This document shows, piece by piece, positions 39,444-46,620 of a stretch of 50,604 nucleotides of DNA (its first letter is position 1; the number at the start of each line of letters is the position of its first letter). The notes under the pieces were generated by a model that ran no database searches, had not been told where the DNA came from, and saw nothing but the letters and a program-made list of their open reading frames with translations. The DNA is taken from contig NZ_BDCJ01000041.1 in NCBI RefSeq assembly GCF_001613445.1, forward strand, positions 1 through 50,604. Reading direction: 5' to 3'. Both the position numbers and the translations under genes were made by a program. Source of the stretch: Nocardia grenadensis NBRC 108939 (GTDB lineage: Bacteria > Actinomycetota > Actinomycetes > Mycobacteriales > Mycobacteriaceae).

Positions 39444-39974
39444 TCACGCCTGTGGTTCAACCTCGGGGCCGCTCGCAGGAAGCATGGCCCCGAGTGGGTT
39501 TTCCGGTGGCCGGCTCGCCCGGAGGAAGGTTGCCGCCATTGCGCCCGACAGGATCATGCAGAACCCGGGGACGCCTTTGACCAGGGTCGCGGCACTCGGG
39601 TGTAGTTGCTGCGGCAGATCGGCGATGTACAGCGTGCTGCCGCCCATCGCGAGTACCGCCCCCGCGGTGGCGACAGTGGCGAACAGCCAGCGGGCTTCGC
39701 TCGGGTACCACTCGGGCACGAGCCGGACCCAGCAGTAGACGGCGAGCGTGGTGGTGGATGTGACCGCGACCGGCCACACCGCTGCCTCCCAGTTCGAGGC
39801 GCCCGCCAGCCGAGCCCACCGCATCCCGAATATCGCGCACGTGACATACATACTCACGCCGGTGAGGGCGAGCACGGCGGTCACCGGCAAACGGGCGACG
39901 AACTGGCGGTGATACCGCCGCTTGAACTCCTCTGTCTGCTGCTGGAGATCTCGAGCCCATGGTCTATCGGTCAT
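39444..39974 (-). CDS. Four-TM membrane protein, 176 aa
   Basis: ATG at 39974 (MTDRPWARD) with AGGAG upstream. Residues 1-30 are a basic cytoplasmic helix. Four hydrophobic segments follow (about 35-58, 68-90, 98-122 and 138-158; for example VTAVLALTGVSMYVTCAIF and LFATVATAGAVLAMGGSTLY). The C-terminus is short and polar. Size and topology recall SpdB-type plasmid-spread proteins, but no motif proves it. It follows the SANT-like gene in the same direction and may be coexpressed with it. Confidence 0.72.
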   Translation of the reverse strand: MTDRPWARDLQQQTEEFKRRYHRQFVARLPVTAVLALTGVSMYVTCAIFGMRWARLAGASNWEAAVWPVAVTSTTTLAVYCWVRLVPEWYPSEARWLFATVATAGAVLAMGGSTLYIADLPQQLHPSAATLVKGVPGFCMILSGAMAATFLRASRPPENPLGAMLPASGPEVEPQA

Positions 39975-40047
39975 GTCGAACACTCCTGGATGCGAAGGAA
40001 ACACGGCCCCTGGAGGACCGCACAGACTGCGGCCCGGCGAAGAACAC

Positions 40048-40749
40048 TCACGCTGTGTTCGGGGTCCGGGAGACGATGGTGATACCGAGTTCCTCGGCTC
40101 GGCCGCCCTCGGCCAGATGCTCGTCGGTGATGTCGGTGAGGGTGGTTTCCGCGCCCGCTCGGCGGGTGTGCAGCGAGACGTGAGGCGGTTGGCCGCGCAG
40201 GCCCGAGATCACGAGCACCCACAGCGGACTCGGTCCGACGTCGGCGGGTTCGGGGCGGCGGCTGAATCCCGGAGGGCCGATACGATCGAAAATCTCCTGT
40301 TGGCTCGCGACGATGCCGCGTCGTTTGAGCCGCTGCGCCACTTCGCGTTCGGTCGCGCTGGTCGCGGCGGTCAGCTCGTCCCAGCTCGCTTCGCGCTGCC
40401 AGCCTTCCAATAGCGCGGAGTCCATGGCCTCGCTCCAGTACAACCTGTTCGCCGCGGCGGCGTGAGTACGAAGGTGCTGCTCCCAGTCGTACTCGGGGTC
40501 GTTGTACAGCTCGACGCCGAGCAGTTGCACCGCCAACCGCTTGCTGTTTGCTTCGGCCCGCCGTTCGGGCGGCAACAGCAGGTGGCATCGGGACCGGATC
40601 GCGCCGTCGGTGCGCCCGAACTCCGCCGCCAGCTCCATCACCTGTTTCCCCGCCCGTACCTGCTCCACCAGGCGCCGGCACTCTGCTGTTGTCCAGGGCT
40701 GCCCCGCTCGGGTTATGGCCATCCCCTCCGGTTCGTATGTCTCCGTCAT
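40048..40749 (-). CDS. Protein with two SANT/Myb-like helical repeats, 233 aa
   Basis: ATG at 40749 (MTETYEPEG). The first repeat (QPWTTAECRRLVEQVRAGK, then VMELAAEFGRTDGAIRSRCH, residues about 16-55) is a SANT/Myb-like three-helix unit. A second (LYWSEAMDSALLEGWQREAS, then DELTAATSATEREVAQRLKR, about 100-140) has the same W-x(n)-D-x(3)-L-x(2)-G and R-x-K-R-x-G pattern. The C-terminal 90 residues are less ordered. Two DNA-binding repeats suggest a regulator or a site-binding protein. The frame back to 40827 lacks a ribosome site. Confidence 0.72.
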   Translation of the reverse strand: MTETYEPEGMAITRAGQPWTTAECRRLVEQVRAGKQVMELAAEFGRTDGAIRSRCHLLLPPERRAEANSKRLAVQLLGVELYNDPEYDWEQHLRTHAAAANRLYWSEAMDSALLEGWQREASWDELTAATSATEREVAQRLKRRGIVASQQEIFDRIGPPGFSRRPEPADVGPSPLWVLVISGLRGQPPHVSLHTRRAGAETTLTDITDEHLAEGGRAEELGITIVSRTPNTA

Positions 40750-40884
40750 GTGACCCCATCCATGTGATCCCCTGCGGGCCTTGGCTTCTCGGCCCCGCGA
40801 CGTACCACGTTGAGTATCACCCGACACCCCGACACAGCAGGCCCGGTTGACGGACCCGTGACCGAGGATCGGTGAATTACGGTG

Positions 40885-41190
40885 TCAGCGTTCGCGACCG
40901 CGGCCGGTATCGCGCCGCCGTTCGCGCTGAAGCTGCGCGGCAACGGAGCGGCCGATAGCCTGGGCGTCGTCGATCCGAGCCTGGTGCTGTGCCGCGGCCA
41001 AATGGGTCATTGCCTCATTGCGCAGTGCGATCAGCTCCAGCCGCTGCCCAGCCGCGAGTTCGGCGTGCTCGAAGTCGTGATTGAGGCGGCGGATCTGCCG
41101 CTCGACAGCCGCCAGCTCGGACATCCCGAGTGCCGGTTCATCCCGCAGCATCTCCAGATACCACCCATAACGCTGCTCGAAAGACTCCAC
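40885..41190 (-). CDS. Small coiled-coil protein, 101 aa
   Basis: GTG at 41190 with GGGAGGG upstream. The product is a single helical, charged protein (SFEQRYGWYLEMLRDEPA, then ELAAVERQIRRLNHDFEHAE) with heptad-like spacing and a basic Arg-rich tail (RERRRDTGRGRER). It follows the truncated helical transfer gene and may have been part of the same operon before the transposon insertion. Function unknown. Confidence 0.7.
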   Translation of the reverse strand: MESFEQRYGWYLEMLRDEPALGMSELAAVERQIRRLNHDFEHAELAAGQRLELIALRNEAMTHLAAAQHQARIDDAQAIGRSVAAQLQRERRRDTGRGRER

Positions 41191-41279
41191 TGCGACACCC
41201 TCCCCAAACCCCGAGTTCAGCCTGATCTTCCGAGAGTACGTTGCCCGCACGGTGCGTCTCGGTGTTCGATCCGGGACAC

Positions 41280-41320
41280 AGTTCGGCCCCTGGCGGTTAC
41301 CGGTCGCCAGGGGCCGAACT
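41280..41320 (-). terminator. Long hairpin terminator, family with related loop
   Basis: A 16-bp perfect stem (41280-41295 with 41305-41320) around GTTACCGGT, 16 bases beyond the stop of the truncated helical protein gene. The inner stem CCCCTGGCG/CGCCAGGGG is the same as in the 3580 hairpin; the loop is related but not identical. Confidence 0.75.
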
Positions 41321-41336
41321 CTATTCCGGGAGAGGG

Positions 41337-42064
41337 TTATCTACCCAGGTCACTGTGCAGTTGTCGGCGTCCCGCTGCTCGTGTTGGGGCGGGTGTACTG
41401 GGTTGGGTCCCACGGTCGGCCCGAGTCGCGCAGCTGCGGCCTTGGCGCGGTGCGCGGCCCGCGTCGGCGGCCTGGCGCTGAGCGATCGCGTCGTCTCGGG
41501 CGCTGACCACCTGCTCGGTGCGTGTCTTCCACCGCTGCTCCCGTTCGGTGGTTGCGCGCCCGAACTTGCCCGCGGTGCGCGCGTTGCGGTCGACGACTTC
41601 GCGGACCTGCTGTTTGGTGCCGGGGTCGATACCCGCCCGGGTCAGAGCCTCACCGAGGCCGCGGACCTTCTCGTTGTAGCGGCGCCGCTGGGTGTCCAGG
41701 GTCTCCAGTCCCGGGCCGGTGGCGACGCTGGAGATCGCGTCACCGACACCGGCCACCGCCGTGGACAGCGTCTCCTGCTGCCGCTGGTCGAACTCCCGGC
41801 CGGTGCCGGCCACGAGTGCGTCGATGCTGCGGCAGGTGTCGCGGCCGATGTGGGATCCGGCCTCGAATTGGCGCTCCTCGTCGATCTGGGCGCGGGTGCG
41901 GTCATCGGCCCACATCAGGACCGGCAGGTCCTTCTCGCCGCGGATCCGGCCGGTGTCGATATCGGCGAGTGTCGCATCCAGCTGGGCACGTTCCATCGAC
42001 GCCAGCCCGTTGCGCCCTGGTGCGGTGGCGATGTCGTGCAGCCGGTTGCGGGCCTCGTCCATCC
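41337..42064 (-). pseudogene. Truncated paralogue of the helical transfer proteins
   Basis: The frame enters directly from the transposon inverted repeat at 42064. Its first native residues, PRMDEARNRLHDIATAPG, align with LPRMAATRAKLQAIATG inside the 701-residue protein at 3652-5757, and further matches follow (NGLASMERAQLDATLADIDT against NGLAPIERAHLAAVLADIDA; LMWADDRT against LMWADERS). The end (TEQVVSARDDAIAQRQAAD) also matches. About 460 N-terminal residues are missing and are not found beyond the right end of the transposon. A leftover ATG at 42080 in the repeat could restart a 247-residue fragment. It is the third member of the family on this plasmid. Confidence 0.8.
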
Positions 42065-42103
42065 GGGGGTTGAGGATCATCTGGGAGGAAAGTCACGCTA
42101 AGC
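42065..42103 (+). repeat. Left inverted repeat of the Tn3-family element
   Basis: 39 bp, starting GGGGGTTGAGGATCATCT and ending AAAGTCACGCTAAGC. It differs from the right repeat at only a few positions. Confidence 0.85.
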
Positions 42104-42261
42104 AGGCGACACACAACGCCAGTAGCCGCCGATGGTTTCTTTCCTCGGCGGCATCTGTGCTCTGAACTGCGGAGTTGGCTGCGCTGGTCGACTGTAGGGA
42201 CGGTGGAATGTGGGACGGGTCTGTGCGGGTGCGCACCGAGGAAGGCTCGTTTGTACCCCGG

Positions 42262-42287
42262 GGCTCACCAACGATCGTTGGTGAGCC
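42262..42287 (-). terminator. 26-bp perfect palindrome, probable terminator
   Basis: GGCTCACCAACGA on one side and its exact complement on the other, 55 bases past the stop of the FAD oxidoreductase gene. A hairpin with a tiny loop; a protein-binding site is the alternative. Confidence 0.55.
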
Positions 42288-42341
42288 GGCGCAGAGAGGA
42301 CCGGCTCGTCGCCGCAGAGTGCGATCCGGAGGACTTCCCCG

Positions 42342-43769
42342 TCAGGTCGTGGGCACAGCGGTCAGGGTTTCCCGCTGGGCCCGGTCGGGACCTTGTCGGG
42401 GTGGTTCGAAGTTGGGGTGCTCGATCAGCCATGCGGCGACCCGTTCCTGGATCTCGGGCGCTGCGTACGCGTCCTGGGGCAGGTCCAGCAGGTGACGTAC
42501 CCGGGCACGGGCGCGCATCACGTGGGCGTCTTCCAGCGCACACCACGGTAGAGCAGCGCGCAGCTCTTCCTCGGGGTTCTCGGTCGCGGGCCCGGTTTCG
42601 GCGTTGGTGAGTTCCGAGCCGTGTCGCAGCCGGTGACCGCCGGCCTTGTCGGTGGTCACCTGATGGTCGAACCAGGGTCCCAGGGTGCTGGTGGTCCATT
42701 GGTGGTGGGCGATAGTGAGTTCGTCATCGGCGGGTTGATCGGCGTGGGCTGCTACCCATGCGGCGGTGCGTAGTCCGAACGGGATGCCCAGTCCGAGGGT
42801 GGGGCTGGTGTGCAGGACGCTGTCGCCTACTGCGAGGAGTCCGGTGACTATTGGGCCTTTGTTGTCGACGAGGGCAGTTCGCCGGTTGTCGAGGCCTGCC
42901 ATTACCAAGACCGGTCCGACCGGGTCGTGCGTGAGTGCCAACCAGTCGGCGCAGCCTGGAAATGTCTGAGCTACCGCCTCGAAGACTGCGGGGTCGCGCA
43001 GGGCCGCACGCGTCGGGTCGCTGGTCGACACCGCTAGGTGGACCGCGAAGACACCATTGTCGCTGGGGAATACGCCGCCGAGGGCGAAGGGTGTGGATCC
43101 GCCGGTCGTGGTGGTTGCCGGGTGGCGGGGTGCGCTCGGGTGCAGCCGGTACCACCGGCAGAAATACGCGATGCCGGCACGATGGGTATCGACGACAGGG
43201 GCTCGTGCCCCGGCTCCGGTCAGCCAGCCGGGCAGCGGTGACCGGCGGCCGCTCGCGTCGATGACGAGGTCGGCGGTAAGGGGTCCCGCACCGCGGTACA
43301 CCCCGGCGACGTGCGGCTGCTGACCGCTGGCCTCGATGATCAGACCGGTGGCTGGTTCGCTATGGGCAATGGTGACTTCGGGCTGGCGTTGTACGGCAGC
43401 TGCCAGCGCCTGCTCGACGATGATGCGGCGAGCACGGATGGTCACCAGATCCTCGTCGCCGGGGCGTGGTGGCGGGCGGTGCGCGAAACGATCGAGTTCG
43501 TGCCATTCTTCGGCGCCGAGCTGCAGCATCGTCTCATAGACGTCGGGCGCTTCCTCGCGCAGCACGGTGCGTACCGGTGAGAGCAGGCTGTGCGGCTGTA
43601 TCGCTTGCGGAACCGCCGGCCGGTGCCAGTCGAAGAAGTCGTGTTCGAGATCGTGGCCGGCCGTTCGGCTGTCCTTCTCCAGCACTGTCACCTCATGGCC
43701 GCGCCGTCCCAGGAAAAGCGCGGTAGCCAACCCGCAGATGCCGCCACCGACGACGACTATCCGCGCCAC
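42342..43769 (-). CDS. FAD-dependent oxidoreductase, 475 aa (transposon passenger)
   Basis: The N-terminal Rossmann fold binds FAD: MARIVVVGGGICGLATALFL with G8-G-G-I-C-G13 and VLEKD ending the second strand. The second FAD motif is LLAVGDSVLHTSPTLGLGIP near residue 315, as in para-hydroxybenzoate-type monooxygenases and tryptophan-halogenase-like oxidoreductases. No lysine of the halogenase W-x-W-x-I-P motif is seen, so hydroxylation or oxidation is likelier. ATG at 43769. Substrate unknown. It lies between the left repeat and an internal repeat fragment, so it may be a late addition to the transposon. Confidence 0.85.
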   Translation of the reverse strand: MARIVVVGGGICGLATALFLGRRGHEVTVLEKDSRTAGHDLEHDFFDWHRPAVPQAIQPHSLLSPVRTVLREEAPDVYETMLQLGAEEWHELDRFAHRPPPRPGDEDLVTIRARRIIVEQALAAAVQRQPEVTIAHSEPATGLIIEASGQQPHVAGVYRGAGPLTADLVIDASGRRSPLPGWLTGAGARAPVVDTHRAGIAYFCRWYRLHPSAPRHPATTTTGGSTPFALGGVFPSDNGVFAVHLAVSTSDPTRAALRDPAVFEAVAQTFPGCADWLALTHDPVGPVLVMAGLDNRRTALVDNKGPIVTGLLAVGDSVLHTSPTLGLGIPFGLRTAAWVAAHADQPADDELTIAHHQWTTSTLGPWFDHQVTTDKAGGHRLRHGSELTNAETGPATENPEEELRAALPWCALEDAHVMRARARVRHLLDLPQDAYAAPEIQERVAAWLIEHPNFEPPRQGPDRAQRETLTAVPTT

Positions 43770-43926
43770 CGAATCCCCCTCACGTTCACCGCCGCTGAGG
43801 CTAGTCGGCGGGCATGCGAGCTGTGATCACTTAACCTCAGCCCGATCGAAACGATCGGAATCCGCCCCGTACCGCAGGCCCCCGGATGCGTGGCCAGCTG
43901 GAATTGACGTGGGAAGTGATGTTCGC

Positions 43927-43944
43927 GAGAAAAGTCACGCTAAG
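43927..43944 (+). repeat. Internal partial Tn3 inverted repeat
   Basis: GAGAAAAGTCACGCTAAG is identical to the inner 18 bp of the right end, but the outer 20 bp are not conserved. It lies three bases from the recombination core and probably marks an older left end of the element. Confidence 0.7.
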
Positions 43945-43947
43945 GAT

Positions 43948-44046
43948 TTACCGCACATAGTGGCATACTATGTGCGGTAACTGGTGAGTCGTCCTGGCGT
44001 TATGAGCGTTCCGCGCTACCGCGACTCTGGAAACTATCTGCGGTAG
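43948..44046 (+). other. Internal resolution site (IRS-like) of the TnpI-type recombinase
   Basis: The core is TTACCGCACATAGT (43948-43961), GGCAT, ACTATGTGCGGTAA (43967-43980): 14-bp inverted arms around 5 bp. A further half-site ACTATCTGCGGTAG (44033-44046, 12 of 14 bases the same) and CTACCGC (about 44016) repeat the arm motif in the 65 bp beside it. This is the core-plus-accessory layout of the TnpI IRS of Tn4430-like elements. Confidence 0.75.
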
Positions 44047-44062
44047 TGGCGGGAGGGTGTGC

Positions 44063-44998
44063 GTGGGACGGGTTCAGGCGCTACCGCGGTCGGCCAGCGG
44101 TGTGCGGCTGGCGGATGCGGTGCAGATCTATCTGGCGACGATCACGGTGCGCAACACGCGCGCGACATATGCGCCGGCGCTGGATCGCCTCGTCGCCGAT
44201 TTCGGGGCGGACACGGATGTGTCGCTGCTCGATCGGGAACCCGATCGCGTGAGTGGGTGGTTCACGTTCGTGTGGGGTGGCCGCTCGGCCAAGACGTTCA
44301 ACATCCGGTTGACTGCGCTGGCTTCGGCGTGCGGGTACTGGCGTGAGCAGGGCTGGCTGACTGGTGATCCGCTGGTGCGGTTGCGGGCCCGGCCCGCGCC
44401 GCCAGATACCAGCAAGGCGTTGAGCCGGGACCGCATCGCCGAGATTCTGGGTGCGGAGGCGCTGCTGCGGGAGCGGGTGCTGTGGCACATGCTCTACGAA
44501 TCCTCCGCCCGCGCCGAGGAAGTGCTGATGCTGGACGTGCCCGACCTCGACACCGGCAACCGGTGTGCGGTGGTGACCCGCAAAGGCGGTGCACGGGAGG
44601 TCATCGCGTGGCAGACCGGTACCGCCCGGTTACTGCCGCGGCTGCTGACCGGCCGCCGGACCGGGCCGGTGTTCCTCACCGACCGCAAGGCGCGGCCGTC
44701 GGTAGCAGCAGTCGATGTCGATCCGTCGACGGAGCGGGCCAGGTTGTCATATCGGCGCGCTGCCGAGCTGTTCGAGGAGCACACCGCCGTTTTCGGTGGC
44801 GGCCCGTACACGCTGCATCAATTGCGGCATTCCCGGCTTACGCATGCCGCGGAGGAAGGCGCGTCGACACCGGTGCTGATGAAGCTGTCCGGCCATACCT
44901 CGGTGCGCAGCCTCGCGAAGTACGCGCGGGTGTCCGACGAGGGACTGCGCCGATATCAAGCCGACAGCGATCCGGCGCGGCGGCGCTCCGGCCGCTGA
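44063..44998 (+). CDS. TnpI-like tyrosine recombinase (cointegrate resolvase), 311 aa
   Basis: Start chosen as GTG 44063, six bases after GGGAGG; GTG at 44057 is too close. All catalytic residues of the phage-integrase family are visible: R150 (SSARAEEV), K174 (TRKGG), H252-x-x-R255 (HQLRHSR), H278 (SGHTS) and the nucleophile Y287 (LAKYARV). The N-terminal 110 residues are the usual SAM-like core-binding helices. It directly follows a palindromic core site and sits opposite tnpA in a Tn3-type element, so its job is probably to resolve cointegrates in place of a serine resolvase. Confidence 0.9.
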   Translation: MGRVQALPRSASGVRLADAVQIYLATITVRNTRATYAPALDRLVADFGADTDVSLLDREPDRVSGWFTFVWGGRSAKTFNIRLTALASACGYWREQGWLTGDPLVRLRARPAPPDTSKALSRDRIAEILGAEALLRERVLWHMLYESSARAEEVLMLDVPDLDTGNRCAVVTRKGGAREVIAWQTGTARLLPRLLTGRRTGPVFLTDRKARPSVAAVDVDPSTERARLSYRRAAELFEEHTAVFGGGPYTLHQLRHSRLTHAAEEGASTPVLMKLSGHTSVRSLAKYARVSDEGLRRYQADSDPARRRSGR

Positions 44999-45096
44999 TT
45001 ACCCGGTCAGAAGGGCGGCTTGGCGTAGGCCAAGGACTCGGGAAGACGCCCGATGTCGCGCACGCTGCTCATGTATGGGCTGCGAGTATGTGATTC

Positions 45097-45975
45097 GTGA
45101 TCGTTTCCGAGAAGCCCACCGGCGCCGAGAGATCCGTGAGTGCTGTGCGTGTGGCGACCTTCAACGTCCTTTCACCGCTTCTGGCCGACTGGTCCCGCCG
45201 CAAGACGGTGATCGCAGCGCAACTGCGGGAGATCAGTCCCGACATCATCGCGCTGCAGGAGATCGACGCCGGCGAGGATCGCGAGCAGGTCATTGCCGAT
45301 CTACTCGGCCCGGGCTGGCACGTTGCGTGGCATTCCCGCACGACCCCGGACGGGATCGGCCTGGCGCTGGCCAGCCGCTGGCCCTTCGGCGAGATCCGCG
45401 AGCACCCGCTGGGCGTCACCGATCGCACGGCAGCCTTTCCCTGGTCGGCTGTGGTCGTCGCCGCGGTGCAGGCGCCACAACCCTTCGGAACACTGCATAT
45501 CGCCCACCACAAACCGGTCTTCCAGTTCGACTACGAACACGAACGCGAGTTACAGGCAGTCGAGGCGGCCCGGTTCATCGACGAAGTACTCGACGGACGC
45601 GAAGAACACGTGGTGGTGGTCGGTGACTTCGACGCCACCCCGGACTCTGCCAGCATCCGATTCTGGACCGGCCGCCAGTCACTGGCAGGCATGAGCGTCA
45701 GTTACCACGATGCATGGGAAGTACTGCGGCCCGACGATCCCGGGCACACTTTCACCCCGGACAACCCACTGGTCGCCCGCGGTGACATGTTCTCGGCCGC
45801 AGGCCGGCGCATCGACTACGTGCTGGTGCGAGGGACCGGATTCGGGCCCACCCTCGAAGTGCGGGCTGTCGACCGGATCTGCATCGACGCGGTCGACGGG
45901 ATTCAGGCCAGCGACCACTACGGCGTACTCGCCGAACTCACTGTCCCCGCACGCGCACCCGGGGTGTGGAGCTGA
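45097..45975 (+). CDS. Endonuclease/exonuclease/phosphatase family protein, 292 aa (passenger)
   Basis: The EEP fold motifs appear in order: RVATFNVLS, IALQEIDAGE with the metal-binding Glu, VVVVGDFDATPDS, a RRIDYVLVRG segment and a final SDHYGVLAELTV. Members cut DNA, phosphoesters or sphingolipids; the substrate is not clear. GTG at 45097 or GTG at 45136. No signal peptide, so it should act in the cytoplasm. It lies between the recombinase and the convergent VOC gene and is a cargo gene of the transposon. Confidence 0.86.
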   Translation: MIVSEKPTGAERSVSAVRVATFNVLSPLLADWSRRKTVIAAQLREISPDIIALQEIDAGEDREQVIADLLGPGWHVAWHSRTTPDGIGLALASRWPFGEIREHPLGVTDRTAAFPWSAVVVAAVQAPQPFGTLHIAHHKPVFQFDYEHERELQAVEAARFIDEVLDGREEHVVVVGDFDATPDSASIRFWTGRQSLAGMSVSYHDAWEVLRPDDPGHTFTPDNPLVARGDMFSAAGRRIDYVLVRGTGFGPTLEVRAVDRICIDAVDGIQASDHYGVLAELTVPARAPGVWS

Positions 45976-46131
45976 TCGACACCAGCACGCCCGCCGAATG
46001 CGAAAACCGAGCGGGCTACGCCAGATCCGCCTGGCTCTCGACCGGAGTCTGATCGGCCGGGACCAGCCCCGGCCGAGAGCATAGGAATTCGGCTGTGCTC
46101 CCGGGGGCGCTATGACGGCGAAGACCTTGGT

Positions 46132-46509
46132 TCACGCACTGGCCTGGGGCGGAAGCGTGAGGCAGAAGGGGTGCCCTGCCGGGTCCAGAAGTACTCGCCA
46201 GCGATCGGGAGCAGGCTGGAAGTCCGCCTTGACCGCGCCGCAGCCGATCGCCGCCTGCTCCGCGGTATCGAGATCGGTGACAAACAAATCGAGATGCATT
46301 TGCTTGGGGAATTGGTTGCCAGGCCAGTCCGGTGGCTTGTGCTCTTCCACGCGTTCGACTGTCAGCGTGACGCCATCGCCTTGAAGCACAACCAGCTCGT
46401 CGGATTCGTACCGGAGGTCGAAATCCAGCAACGCTCGGTAGAACTGCCCGAGATGCCGCGGATCTCCGGCATCGAGCGAAACTGCACCGAACCTTGCTAT
46501 CGCCGCCAT
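46132..46509 (-). CDS. Glyoxalase/VOC-type protein, 125 aa (passenger)
   Basis: A single vicinal-oxygen-chelate module: AVSLDAGDPRHLGQFYRALL at the start, a central HLDLFVTDLDTAEQAA, and WRVLLDPAGHPFCLTLP at the end. These hold typical metal ligands (H at about 72 and E/H near the end). Such proteins give resistance to thiol-reactive compounds or act as small isomerases; the role is unproven. ATG at 46509. It is separated from tnpA by 111 bases in the same direction and may be read from the same region. Confidence 0.85.
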   Translation of the reverse strand: MAAIARFGAVSLDAGDPRHLGQFYRALLDFDLRYESDELVVLQGDGVTLTVERVEEHKPPDWPGNQFPKQMHLDLFVTDLDTAEQAAIGCGAVKADFQPAPDRWRVLLDPAGHPFCLTLPPQASA

Positions 46510-46620
46510 ACTTCCCCCAGGAAACTCGGACTTTTGGGCCTCGGCTGGACGCCGAGGCCCACGCTACCCGCCTGCCTGCCACAGCCCTCGGGATGCCGGT
46601 ATCGACACGACACCGGCGGC

